From Siphonodentalium dalli (lineage: Eukaryota > Mollusca > Scaphopoda > Gadilida > Siphonodentaliidae): a DNA stretch of 64,000 bases. The translations under genes were made by a program, and so were the position numbers. Positions 1 through 10,465 of this stretch are shown here, one piece after another. The notes under the pieces are model-generated. The model was not told the origin of the DNA, made no database searches, and saw only the letters and a list, made by a program, of their open reading frames with translations. The stretch covers positions 208,034,978 through 208,098,977 of the forward strand of contig CP136066.1 of the NCBI GenBank assembly GCA_032622095.1. The letters are read 5' to 3'. Every line of letters starts with the position of its first letter. Within the stretch, counting starts at the first letter, position 1.

Positions 1-113
1 GGCCAGGCCTGAGATTTGGTAAATTGACTTTGCGAGGCCTAATAGGTTAATAATAGGATAGTAATGTATAACACAGCACACAACATTTTCAAAACTATTA
101 ATAACGGACTTAC

Positions 114-189
114 TTGATGGGGGATCACTGTGGGTACCCTCTTTGTACAGACCAGGGAAATTCTCTGTGTCTGTGCTCTCAAAACTCAT
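114..189 (-). CDS. candidate first coding exon of a minus-strand gene
   Basis: On the minus strand an ATG at 189-187 opens a 25-codon reading frame that begins MSFESTDTENFPGLYKEG and ends one base into the next codon (phase 1) at a consensus donor, GTAAGT, at 113-108. The amino-acid mix is normal for protein and contrasts with the AT-rich noise around it. The rest of the gene would lie left of the window. I do not recognise the family. The ATG sits in GGCCATGA, an acceptable start context. A palindromic TATA-like stretch (577-587) lies about 390 bp upstream and could be a promoter, which would imply a long 5' UTR or a UTR intron. Support is one good donor plus plausible coding sequence, so this is a candidate only. 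Confidence 0.42.
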
Positions 190-1028
190 GGCCAGTCAGT
201 ATGGAATCAACACATCACTTCACTTTGTCCACAATTCCTGAAATATTAAAGAACAAAAAAGTTGGTTAAATTCTTTCTGAAAAGGTATATTTGCAGAGAA
301 ATATACATGTGGTATGCATAATCAGAGATATGGCGATCTTGTAGTTTGAGATCGCGGGTAATACTGAAGATCGTAGGACAGTAGACTACATTTACATGCA
401 AATTACTATATTAAATTCAGGTTTTATCATGTGGGGTGCTACAACATGCCACCCAGGAACAGAATTAGATTCAGGAAATGTTAACAGTTGAAAATTCAAT
501 GCCTATTCCTGAAACAACATGCCTGGAATATGAAGTTATACACGCCCCCCCTCACCCCAACTCGAGTGACGAGGCTCTATATATAGGTCTATCCCTTCTG
601 TCATGTTCTAGCAATCAATAAGAGTGATATTATTCTTTAAAACTGTAGTCATTAGATAGTTACTAGTATGTGCACACATTATGGTATCATACATGCAAGT
701 CATATAAAATGAAATTGTCAACAGTAAAATAACCATTCATTAAATTGGATATTGAGCATCCTTTATTAAAATAATGGATCGTTGCTTGTAAAATAATGTA
801 CGATCTCGACAATAACCATCCATTATCCTATAAACTGGACTCTATGAACAAAGGAGTGACATCATAGTCATGTTTTACTAGAATTTATGTCCAAACATAA
901 CATACATTTTTAAAATGACAAACTCACAAAGAATTAAATACTTATAATAATTATCTTCACTATTTATTGTCGGTTTTGTAAAGGATTGGCGCAGAAGGTG
1001 TGTAATTTTTACTTGTACTAAATGCTTT
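190..1028. other. upstream region of the left-edge exon, no gene seen
   Basis: AT-rich sequence without a convincing ORF. It holds a short C-rich stretch (544-560) beside the TATA-like palindrome at 577-587, which could be core promoter for the minus-strand exon at 114-189. Nothing else is recognisable. Confidence 0.4.
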
Positions 1029-2866
1029 CAAGTCTGCAAATCGTGTGTCTGTCATTTGCAGAATGAGGTCCACGGAGGGTGATTTTAGTGGGCTAGCTAG
1101 ACCCCAGCGGAATTGATTCAATGCGATTCAAATTCATTCGTCTAATTCTATATTGGCTACCATGATTCGGATTTTGTTGAATTTTTTGTGACGGGTGGAT
1201 TTCCGTGCTTTCTAGATCATAATGCTCTTACCAGAAAAGAATGTTCACTAGAATAAAGTAGTAAACGACTTAAAACATATGGACGTACCATTATGTTCGA
1301 TGGCAGGACATGTAATGTTATCGCCAACTAATCTATAAGTAATTGACCCAATCTATAAGAATGACATAAGTGAACAACAAAATTGCCATACAAGGCTTTG
1401 TGCCAGTGTCGTTCCAGGAATCATCAGAATTCCATAAAACACATGTATGCCAGATTTTAGATCTTTGTTTGATTTGCGAGTCTGAATCTAAGTCCTGAGT
1501 ATTTATGTAAACATTGTGCGGTAAGTCTGTCAGTTCAAGCGACAGACAACACATTCATCACAAGTGTAGCGAAAAATACTGTGCTATGAAATGAAATGAA
1601 ACAGGCATCATGCAGTATGCTTGTCCATATTTATGTCGACATTGGTTCTCTCATGCATGTACTAGTATGCTCTTACTCACGATTGCTTAGGCACAGAAAA
1701 TGTATAGAGGTGTGTAGATAAGCACATAATCTGCACATATTGCACTACATCGACGATCACCAGGCGGTTTTCGCCAGGCAATTTTTGAAGTTCTATGTAT
1801 TTGAACTCGATTGGCTCAGTAACAATGATTCAATTCCAGATTCGATTCGATTTCGGATCATTTTTCCCCGATTCAATTCAAAATAAAAACACCCGATTCA
1901 AAGGGCCCTAGGACTAGCATTACCAAATTCACCCTCTGGGAAACTCATTCTGCTTAGGCCTAATCTTCTGGCAAGTATATATAGTCTCAAATTAACATTG
2001 TTTTTAGTTACTTTTACCCTTCTGGGAAGATTCTATATCCCCTAATTTGCAGAAGATAAAATGCATAATCAAGGTGATTAATGGGTGAACATCACCAACT
2101 TCAACTGGAGAACTTTAATCTGATCCTAGGTCTCCCATAGCAGTTGAGGCCTAAGCAGAATGAGGTTCCCAGAGGGTGAATTTGGTGATGCTAGCTATCT
2201 TGCGGGATAGCATCACTACATTCACCCTCTGGGGACCTCATTTTGCAGCAGATAAAATGCATAATCTAGGAGACTAATGGGTGAACATCAACCTGACCTT
2301 GACCTTCAACTTGGGAACTTCAATCTGATTTTAACCCTTTACCCAACAAAGCGGCCAAAAACGCCCAAATAAAGCTTCAACAGCCTAAAATATCTTCGGT
2401 CTGTCTCAATAGAACCATACAAATATGGATATCATTGGAACCGGCTCATTGACCACATTGTGATGGTTACAGTTATGCCCTGTGCCAATGCATTCTCTTA
2501 TATATGCGAGTCGACCATAGGTCGCCTCGCATATATAAGAGAATGCATTGGCCTAAACAAATTCTTTTTTAACACTTTTAACCATTTTTTCTTACATTTT
2601 TTATAATATTTTTCTACATTCTTTGACAATTTTATCATTGTTAATATGTGTTAAGCCAATGCATTCTCTTATATATGTGAGGCGACCTATGGTCGACTCA
2701 TATATAAGAGAATGCATTGGCACAGGGCCGTTCTGTTGGGTAAAGGGTTAAAGTCTCCCATAGCAGTTGAGGCCTAAGCAGAATGAGGTTCCCAGAGGGT
2801 GAATTTGGTAAATTCACCTCTGGGGACCTCATTCTGCAAATGACAGATACACTATTTGCAGGCTTG
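1029..2866. repeat. TIR-bounded element with internal palindromes (family also at 12358)
   Basis: The left end (CAAGTCTGCAAAT... then GTCATTTGCAGAATGAGGT) is repeated in inverted orientation at the right end (2815-2866). Inside, the motif GCAGAATGAGGTYCCCAGAGG recurs in both orientations near 1060, 1925, 2155, 2225 and 2780, so the element folds into several hairpins. Blocks with ATTCGATTC-like low complexity lie between. It is interrupted by the TTAA-flanked MITE at 2331-2751. No protein-coding capacity is seen. A shorter relative with better terminal repeats lies at 12358-12817. Non-autonomous DNA element is the likely class. Confidence 0.6.
2331..2751. mobile_element. piggyBac-type TTAA MITE with two internal hairpins
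   Basis: The ends read TTAACCCTTTACCCAACA and, inverted, TGTTGGGTAAAGGGTTAA. TTAA target duplications followed by CCCTTT are the hallmark of the piggyBac superfamily. Inside are two palindromes (about 2467-2552 and 2655-2722) built on GCCAATGCATTCTCTTATAT and its complement; the central loops of the two are reverse complements of each other. A second copy lies at 50552-50952. No transposase is encoded. Confidence 0.75.
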
Positions 2867-3307
2867 TTGTGTATGGCATGTCCAGGTAAGAAGATTGACA
2901 TGTTGGTGATTGAAATTGTAGAACGCAGAAAACTTGCAAAAGCCTATTTGCGGAACACACATTTGTCATTAAGTTTGTTGTACTAGTTAACGCTACCATG
3001 TTAATTAATTACCAGTGACTGAATGCTTGTGTTCGGCTTTTCGATGCCGAACACAAGTTTATGCAATTTACAAAACGTGCATTAAAGATATTAGTGATCT
3101 TAACTACACAAATTTCACATGAGTCTAGTTTAAACATAAATATGCATGCCCATCAACTTTATTTGTTGTATTTCCTCTTATTTGGACTTGTGTTCAGTTT
3201 TGTTTGGTTAATTGTGTTCATGTTATTTTATAGCAGTATTGGTGTTATACTGCATCGCGCATCGATAGTTGACTACTCTTTGTGTGTAATGTGCTGTGTC
3301 ATTTTTA
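2867..3307. other. no gene seen; one short perfect hairpin
   Basis: AT-rich sequence. The only structure noticed is a hairpin at 3026-3057 with 12-bp perfect arms (CTTGTGTTCGGC) and an 8-base loop. The long open frame here is hydrophobic, low in complexity and lacks any coding signature. Confidence 0.4.
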
Positions 3308-5198
3308 TAGGGGTGCCACGATTAATCGTATAATCGATGAACCGTTGATAAAGCCGATAATCGATTACCATTTCCGTCCTTGATTAATCTGCATTATTTA
3401 TTTCGGACATTGGAAAATGCTGGGTATTGTTGAATATCGTGTTTGTTTTACACAATTTAATCTACAACCAAGGGTGAACAACTTTGATCATGTATTGAAG
3501 AGATTCCGACAACATGAGTACTACTAATATATGTTGCAAACAGTCAGCAGTTAATTTTATGATGCGACATGGTTACTCTTCAGGTCATTGTATATTCTTC
3601 AAATTGGCGGCACTATGTCTTTGAACATATGGCGACGTCGTTGTATATTTCCACAAGAAAGGTGGCACTATGTCTTTGAAATGTGCTGACTGTCACCGTT
3701 TTCAATGAACTGAATGCACTCGCCCTTGAATTTGATTGGACCAATGGGGAGTTTAAACCTTTAAAAACCACGGCATTTTAATCAGCGATTTTCTCCGCGA
3801 TGTCATTTGCAGCAAGTATATACTTTGTTTGTATACATGTAAGTACATGTATACTTAGATGTTAGATGTTATTAGTACAGGCTATCACTTATCGTGTGGT
3901 GACTAAAATAAATAGGGTAGGTAGGTAGGGAACTTTTTTTTTTTATTATTCTGAATTCCATTGGGTGATTGACAATTCAATCTAGAAAGCTTCACAATTC
4001 ATATTAATTGAAAGGCTGAATAATAAATATTGTTTTCTTGAATTAGTCAGAGCACTAGACTAATAAAACTTTTGAAAATGGTTAAGATACCTTTCGATTC
4101 CCTTCGGACTCAACAAAACGAGAGGCCGATCATGATCGGCAGATGTTTAAACCATACCTTGGCGATAGTGATTAGCTATTTTTATAAATCCTTACACCAA
4201 CATTTTCATGAGTGCAAAAGTTTCAACAATTCACACTTTAAATAGTGATCCTGTGAAAAATATTTACTTATCACATTGTGTCAACAGGATTGGTGGGAGG
4301 ATGTTAATATTTTTAAGCAAATAAACCAAATGCGATAGCGATTAGCTAGTTGTATAAATCTTTACACCAACCTTTTCATGAGTGCAAAAGTTTCAACAAT
4401 TCACACTTTATATAGTGATCCTGTGAACAATATTTACTTATCACATTGTGTCAACAGGATTGGTGGAGGATGTTAATTTTTTTTAAGCAAATAAACCAAA
4501 TGACCCTCATTTGCAGGTTAGGGGTGTGTTATCATAAACTAAGCAAGAACTATAAACATAATCAATGGAAATATTTGAGTTATCAAATCGGATAGTATGT
4601 GGTTAATCTTACCCAAACAGAAAACAAAACTGGACCAGAGAGTCATCAATCACAGTTTGACATATGATAAACAAACCCTGCCAGCCACCACTTGTAGTAT
4701 CTAATGTCCATAGCAATAAATAACTCATTTCAATTACACACCTGGTCTGTGTTATATGTTCTCTACAAATTCACAGCAGCAAAGAGGTATTAATTACCTG
4801 AATTATAAAGGACAATAACTCGGATCAAACCCATATTCGAACTCGATCTGTATTTAGGGGTGATAAATTCATATACCAAATTTGGTGTTGATCAGATGAA
4901 AAATGCTCTGTTCGTCAGTGTTCGTTCTAATGAACTCACACATATTATAACCATGAAATCGCGAGAACTGTGGTGGTATTGAATACATTGTGCTCATTAG
5001 TCATTAGTTTATGATGCACTTTATTAACGTAAAAATTACATCAGCTGATGTCTCAAACAACCAGCGATAGCAGTTAACAAGCCCCCAGCCAATAGGCCAT
5101 ATTACCGAATACTTCCACTGATATTAATATTAGGTACGATTAATTTATTATTGACGACCGATTATCGATTATTAAAATCAATAATCGTGGCACCTCTA
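3308..5198. mobile_element. hAT-like non-autonomous element
   Basis: The left end (T)AGGGGTGCCACGATTAATCG is matched by an inverted right end, ATAATCGTGGCACCTCT(A), at about 5180-5198. Short ends of the type AGRGGTGCMACGATTAATCG followed by ATCGATTA-rich sequence are typical of non-autonomous hAT elements in animals. I could not find an exact 8-bp target duplication. The interior has no transposase ORF and contains the 170-bp tandem duplication at 4162-4500. Confidence 0.6.
4162..4500. repeat. direct tandem duplication, about 170-bp unit
   Basis: Two adjacent copies begin at GCGATAGTGATTAGCT (4162) and GCGATAGCGATTAGCT (4332). They differ by a few substitutions and a small indel. They share the block with GAGTGCAAAAGTTTCAACAA and the ATTGTGTCAACAGGATTGGT segment. 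Confidence 0.85.
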
Positions 5199-5727
5199 AT
5201 ATTTTGCGGTATAAAGTGTCTGCATTGACCATGAATGTGTTGTCAAGGTCCCTGGTCACTATGACTGATATCAAAACAAGATCTTTGGATATAAAATTCC
5301 CGCTTGAACTGTGAAAAGAATTGCTGACTCTGGATTGCTGGATATGATCACTCTGATTTGATTGAACTCCTCCCATCAACTGAATGTGATTCGCCAATGT
5401 GTAAGTAAGTGTTTGATAACTTGATAAACAGAACAACTGCCAAGATGAAGAATGCACGTGAATATTTCTGAACCATTAACAGAGTATGTGTACAAGAATA
5501 GCATGATTGGCTATACTATACTAATTGTGGATTGATTTTGATTCCGATCATGGACAGATTCACTATAACATACATTCTATTTGCTATTATTTTATATTCA
5601 GCTGTTCAAAACTATATCATATCATCGAAATGTTTCAGCAACAAAGAATTAGATTGAATCAATGCAACTGAACGAACATGATATCATTCAGTAACCTTTA
5701 CACCTACACATAACACCGTTACTGTTA
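5199..5727. other. no gene seen
   Basis: A minus-strand open frame crosses this stretch and the hAT-like right end, but its composition is serine- and leucine-rich without domain resemblance and it extends into the transposon terminus. I regard it as chance. Confidence 0.4.
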
Positions 5728-5833
5728 CTACAGTAATGTCCTAAATAAACGACCCCTAAATCACAGCAGAATTATGGGAAATATTTCAGGATTTAGGTGT
5801 AAATATGGCTTGTTGCCATTTATTGGAAAGCTC
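5728..5833. repeat. half copy of the hairpin repeat found whole at 50398-50545
   Basis: The block from CTACAGTAATGTCCTAAATA to GCCATTTATTGGAAAGCTC matches, in inverted orientation, the right half of the repeat at about 50440-50545. Only one arm of the hairpin is present here. Confidence 0.6.
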
Positions 5834-5867
5834 TATAACATGTTTAAATATAATATGCTCGCACAGT

Positions 5868-6070
5868 TTGCAGGGTATAGATGTTAGTGAGACTGGTCGA
5901 TAGTTGGAGGGTTCTGAACGGTCTCCTTTTTAATAAAGGGCTGAGATGTTAGCAGTCCTCCAGTCATGGGGCACCCGTTGTTGTTTCAGTGACTTCTCAC
6001 AGATGAATTTGAGGTAGTGTGCATGCGGCTCAAGCCACATAGCTTTGTTATGGATAGAATCCATCCCATG
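5868..6070 (-). pseudogene. LINE reverse transcriptase fragment
   Basis: Read on the minus strand, 6070 to 5870 gives a piece of a non-LTR reverse transcriptase. It contains RVPHDWRTANISALY, then a stop codon, then KGDRSEPSNYRPVSLTSIPC. This is the conserved stretch before the RT palm (VPxDWRxAxVxPIFKKGDRxxxxNYRPVSLTS in jockey/CR1-type elements). The frame is broken by the stop and the fragment is about 65 codons long, so it is a dead remnant. It may or may not belong to the same insertion as the RNase H remnant at 6446-7220 on the same strand. Confidence 0.75.
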
Positions 6071-6445
6071 ATACAACAGTCAAAATGGCTATCTGTAAAA
6101 TGGTCTATTAGATAGGTCTTGTTGCCATCAGATGTATTAAAAGGGCACTACTAATTAATTAAATTAAATATTTAATTATATACCCAAAATGGTTGCAATC
6201 TGGTTGTGAAAATTGAAAATATATTACTGATACTGACACTATTACTGAGTGATAGTACATTACTCATTAGTTGTTGTTGTTCTTCTTCTTCTTCTGACTG
6301 CTTTGACTCTAAAGTCATTCCAGTACTGGACTCGTGCTATCTTCGCTTGTGCTTTCTCGTTTGTTCTTAACGCTATGTGCTGTGATACCCTTGTACATTT
6401 TAATTACACTTGTGCGCATGCGTTAGGCGTAACATTGTTAATTAT
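6071..6445. other. spacer between LINE remnants, no gene seen
   Basis: AT-rich sequence with a short TTCTTC microsatellite at about 6280. No recognised coding content. Confidence 0.4.
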
Positions 6446-7220
6446 TTAGTTTGCCACAATTGTACTGCTATTGGAACTTACATTAGTTCCTTCAAAACGT
6501 TTGGAAAATATTATGTATGATTGGAAAGCCTCTACCATCTGTTTTCTCTCTACTGCCTCCATCTCAGTGTCATTCCCTGTAAGCACTTGTAGCCTCATCC
6601 TCACCTCTTCATCATCACCCGCATATACAATCATTATGTACCTCTCTTCTAATACTCCTCTCTCAATCTCAAACTTCTTGCACCTGTTAATGTAATGATC
6701 GATATCTTCTCTCTGTTCACATTCATCACACAGATATGTAGTGCAGTTGCTATCCCATTTTACTCTGCTACTAAGTAATCGATGTTGTCCTGCTAGCAAC
6801 TGGTTGATAATCATTCGATCCCACTCTTCTGGACTTCCCTTTAAAAAACTTAACTTTTCCAACTTCATTGATATGCTGATTTATATGCCTTTCCTCTCCG
6901 ATTTCATATCTGTAGTCCCATCTCTCAATCGCCTTAGTTTCTATTATTTTATTTGCCTCCGTCTTTGGTACACGTTCTGTACTACATCATACATGTATCA
7001 GACTCTGTAACCACCGTGCATTGTTTTGTAATACAGGCATCTTTGGCAAGCATGTCGGCCATTTCATTTCCCTCTATATCCGAATGACCAGGCACCCATG
7101 TACAGTCTACTGTATTCCCATCTTTGCTCAGACTCTGCATATGTCTTCTTATCTTTACTACTTCTTGATGTCGTACGGTACTGACCTAGTTTTCATGGAC
7201 ATTTTTATCTTTCTGTCATG
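6446..7220 (-). pseudogene. 3' part of an RNase H-bearing LINE
   Basis: On the minus strand, 7115-7029 reads WVPGHSDIEGNEMADMLAK, the RNase H C-terminal motif (PGHxGIxGNExADxxAK). After a frameshifted stretch comes the 140-codon frame 6868-6446. This includes CDECEQREDIDHYINRC (C-x2-C-x7-H-x4-C), the zinc-binding tail common at the end of LINE ORF2. RNase H next to this tail points to I/R1/LOA-type elements. Several frame breaks separate the parts and no RT is joined to them in frame, so this is a decayed, 5'-incomplete copy. Confidence is high for the class, low for the clade. Confidence 0.75.
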
Positions 7221-7869
7221 TTGCATACAACTTGCCAGATTGAGTGTATATTGTAATTTATAGCCGAATTTATCAAAGATAGCTGATGTTTATGCTGCCA
7301 GCTATTTCACATTCCCCAGGCCTGCAATTCTGCAAATTTTTAGGTGCAGAAAATTATCAGAAATTCAGACAAAATCAAATAGGACTAGGAGAATTAAACT
7401 GTTAAAGTAAAACCTTTTTCAATAAAACAAAAGAATGATGATAAAACAGCAGTTAGATAACTTAGACATCAAACTTCAAAGTGATCCAAAAACAAGAAGA
7501 ATGTGAGCATCAACAGTGCCAATAAGTATATAATAATAATAATAATATTTTGAGGAAATCAGCGTCTGTTAGCCGTATTTGTGCAGTGCCAATCTTGGCG
7601 ATGCAACTTCGACCCGGAAACAGGACCCGGAACTGGTTGCCTACACAGGCCGTAATCGGGCTCAGATTTGATTTTCTGGAAGAAAATACAAAAAGTGTTA
7701 GTATGCAAAGATAAGTTAAACAAAACTACATAAAACTGGGAAAACTGTATCACCTATTTCAGATGTGGGTATAATTATTCAAGGATAGTTCATTCCGCGT
7801 CCAGTTTCGGTCCTCGATGTTGCAGCGGCTCCAGCCTGCTAAACGATTACGACTATTATTGACCGGAAT
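7221..7869. other. no gene confirmed; TAA microsatellite
   Basis: Contains a TAA repeat (about 7530-7550). On the minus strand there is a strong-looking acceptor (TTTTCTTCCAG ending at about 7674) followed by a short open frame. It is too short and ends in a stop, so it is not called as an exon. Confidence 0.35.
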
Positions 7870-10062
7870 GGAACGGAGTAATTGATGGAGTAATTCAAAG
7901 TTTGGGAGTAATTACTCCAAGCTGCAAAACAGAGTTCAGTCCCCTCGTCAAACTCCAGGCAGTGGCAAGGATCATAAATAACAGGATGGCTAATTATTAT
8001 TTAAGTTCCCTGGCAGTGGTATCTCCCATTCGGCAAACCTCGTCAGATTCCGTCAACGTTTCAGCCCTTGGCCCGCAGAGGTCACAGGTCGAGGAGTTCA
8101 GAATGTGGTATCTCCCATCGCTCCGCTGAGATACCACTGCCACAATGATATTTAGTGAGGATTTCTGACACGATCTTAATTCTTATGTTTTAGGATTTAA
8201 ATTGTCTATGTCTGGCTCAGTTCATATTGTTCTTATCAATATCGAAATAATTACTATTATTGCAAACTTGTGGTGATAAAAATAAGATAATAGTTGACTA
8301 TAGGGGCCTATATTGTTCCGATGATACGTAAAAATAGATGCAAAGTACCATCCAAGGTTGTGGCAGTGATCTATTACAGTGATAAGGCGCGTAGCAGGGA
8401 ACTGAACTAGTAGAGTGAGTGGTTTGGGTGGCTAGCCCGGGATTCTCGAAAGGGCCGAGAGGCACCTCTCCTTAATCCCTCATGTTTTTGCCTTTAATGT
8501 GAAATAAAAAAAAAACAAAAACAAAAAAGGGAAGCATTTTATAATTCTGTTTATCTTTTCTTTTTTCGCTTTTTCTTTGAGTTAGGCTTCTCCGCTGAAG
8601 ATGGTGAGGATTCATGTTGTTGTTGTCGTTGTTGTCGTTGTTGTCGCATTTGTTGTATGGCCGCTTCAGTTCTTTGGTCTTGTTCTAATCTGTACTGTTT
8701 AGATTCTTGTAGCATTCGTTGTGATTCTGCGACGGCGCTTTCAGATTTCCTTATCGTTTCTTGATGTTCTATTAACCAATCCTCAGCAGGAGCAGGGGGT
8801 GTTGATTCCTGCTCCTTTTCAGTGTTCGTGGTGGTGGTGGAGCTGGGGGACACCGGGATGAGATGAAATTCCGGTGTCCGTGGTGGCAAGCTGTCCAACT
8901 CCACCTCAAAGCTGGCGGCAGGAACATCTGGGGTGGTTTCCACGTCCCTGTCTCCGCTCGCCTTGATGACGACAGCAGGGACCTCCGGCAGATCCACGGA
9001 GTCCCTGCTGGCTGGTACAATGTCGTCAGACTCCATGCAGGTCGAGTCGTCTGGGTGTCTCTCAGACAACTTCGACCCGCCGGCTATGACACTGGACGGC
9101 TGAGCCACACGGGGAGGGGTGACCGGCAGACCAACGGTCACCCCCTTCTTTTTCTTCCATTTCGCACGTCTGGCTGCGTCCCTTCTCCTTCGAGCTGGTG
9201 TCTTTCTCTTTGGAGGCCCCTTCTTCATGTTACAGCTGGTCTCGGCATTCCTGCTCCGGGTAGAAGATCTCTGGATACCAGCATCCTCTGTCCGGAATTC
9301 AACGCAAAGAACCAAATAGCCCCTGTTAGATTGGAGATTCCAACTAACAGTGTCCACTATTTGAGATCTTTGCATTGCAGCCAACGCGGCGTCAGGGATT
9401 AGCTCCATTGTCCGTCGTCCTAAGCCTAATCCAAAACCGTCTCACTCGCCGGCATTAGCACGAGGGCGGTTGCTTCCAATAAAGGTCACAGACCGCACAA
9501 CTCACTCGTGCCAATGCTCTGACAAAGAGGAACTAATAAGATCGAAGCAATCACGACCTGTTCGCTCCACCCTCTGCCAGAGGGGAACTGAACTCTGCAA
9601 GGTGCTGGTAATTACTCTAGACTGCACCCCATTCAGCAAACCTCGTCAGAATCCGTACTGTTTCCACAGAGGTCATAGGTCGACCGTCGAGGAGTCCAGA
9701 ATGGACTGCACCCAAGCACCATTCAGAGTTCAGTGCCCTACGCAAGACTTGCCCTGCCCGCTCCAACACGCAATGTGAAGAAATGTCACATTTATTTATT
9801 TGAGACTTTTGTACTAATAGTAGGTTACAATTAATTTTTGCATTATTCTGAGAAACTGAATTGTCCATATTCATTTGAAAATTGTCTAGATCAAGCCAGA
9901 ATGAATTGTAACTGACAAAACACTTCAACAAAAAAAATGTCAGATTTGATTAAGAAAATACACATGGCGGCAGCGTTCAGACATAGCGTAGCAAGGGAAC
10001 TCAACTCTGTTTTGAAGCTTGGACTGCACCCGGTGCAGTAAAATTGCACTCAATTACGTGAC
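7870..10062. mobile_element. unclassified mobile unit with inverted and direct end repeats carrying one ORF
   Basis: The segment near 7913-7945 (CCAAGCTGCAAAACAGAGTT) recurs inverted near 9995-10025 (AACTCTGTTTTGAAGCTTGG). The block GCAAACCTCGTCAGATTCCG at 8035 recurs directly at 9639, and motifs like GGGAACTGAACTCTG recur at 8395 and 9583. The ends are thus a mix of inverted and direct repeats around a GC-richer core that holds the 285-codon ORF at 8551-9408. A truncated relative of its left part (8100-8290) lies in an intron of the TSP1 gene at 39365-39600. Exact ends and target duplication were not found. Confidence 0.55.
8551..9408 (-). CDS. uncharacterised basic, coiled-coil ORF inside a repeat unit
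   Basis: An uninterrupted 285-codon frame on the minus strand starts at ATG 9408-9406. The first 60 residues include NLQSNRGYLVLCVEF. Next comes a strongly basic patch (PPKRKTPARRRRDAARRAKW, about residues 64-83), then an acidic, Pro/Ser/Thr-rich middle (about 95-200). A predicted coiled coil rich in Glu and Gln follows (about 205-262, ending in repeated RQQ), and a lysine-rich tail closes it. The middle and N-terminal part are clearly more GC-rich than the surroundings, so the frame looks like real or recently real coding sequence. No enzymatic motif is visible. An order of short N-domain, then RRDxARR basic patch, then low complexity fits nucleic-acid-binding ORF1/Gag-like proteins of mobile elements, but that is inference. 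A cellular gene captured in a repeat is possible. Confidence 0.55.
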   Translation of the reverse strand: MELIPDAALAAMQRSQIVDTVSWNLQSNRGYLVLCVEFRTEDAGIQRSSTRSRNAETSCNMKKGPPKRKTPARRRRDAARRAKWKKKKGVTVGLPVTPPRVAQPSSVIAGGSKLSERHPDDSTCMESDDIVPASRDSVDLPEVPAVVIKASGDRDVETTPDVPAASFEVELDSLPPRTPEFHLIPVSPSSTTTTNTEKEQESTPPAPAEDWLIEHQETIRKSESAVAESQRMLQESKQYRLEQDQRTEAAIQQMRQQRQQRQQQHESSPSSAEKPNSKKKRKKKR

Positions 10063-10168
10063 GTCATTCGACGAAAATGGACTATAGGCGGGGGGGGGGG
10101 GGGGTGTCTGACAAAAAAATATGTAGGGCCGGGGTACGTGGGTGGAGAAATATATAGCAAAAATATAT
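10063..10168. repeat. poly-G tract and flanks
   Basis: A run of 15 G at 10090-10104 is followed by TGTCTG and then GTAGGGCCGGGGTACGTGGG, which resembles the context of G tracts at 30380-30425 and 34740-34790. Confidence 0.6.
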
Positions 10169-10465
10169 ATTACTAGCTGATGTGCCCGACTTCGTCCGGG
10201 CTATTTAGGGATTTCTTTGTGATCGCCTCCGTCTGGGCAGGATATACAGCGCCTGGACAAACTATTGTTCGATCTGTCCAGAAACATGCCTATATGACTG
10301 AATATTAGCGAGGTCAAGGTCAAGGACACGATCGCACGTGAAATTGGACCCGCCCATATTGTTCCCGGGATCAAAGTAGGCCTACATGCCAAATTTGAGT
10401 CGGATCGGTCTAGCAGTTTTCGAGTCTATAACACACATACACACAGACAGACAGACAGAAGTTCC
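10169..10465 (+). mobile_element. short retroelement 3' fragment (CCCGACTTCGTCCGGG family)
   Basis: Begins CTAGCTGATGTGCCCGACTT, ends in an ACAC/ACAGACAG microsatellite. Related copies are at 52866-53195 (minus), 60345-60845 and 60846-61215. Such units resemble the short 3' ends of RTE-like or Penelope-like retroelements seen across invertebrates; the class is an inference from that resemblance. Confidence 0.5.

Noticed and set aside
3061-3333. 90-codon hydrophobic frame as a small membrane protein
   Set aside because: Its end runs into the terminal repeat of the hAT-like element, and codon use looks like AT-rich noise.
7559-7690. Minus-strand acceptor followed by SEPDYGLCRQPVPGP, slightly like the start of a Kunitz domain
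   Set aside because: Only the spacing DxGxCR fits; other cysteines and the YGGC core are absent in frame and a stop follows.
8863-9402. 179-codon plus-strand frame
   Set aside because: It is antisense to the better-supported minus-strand ORF and arises from the same GC-rich composition.
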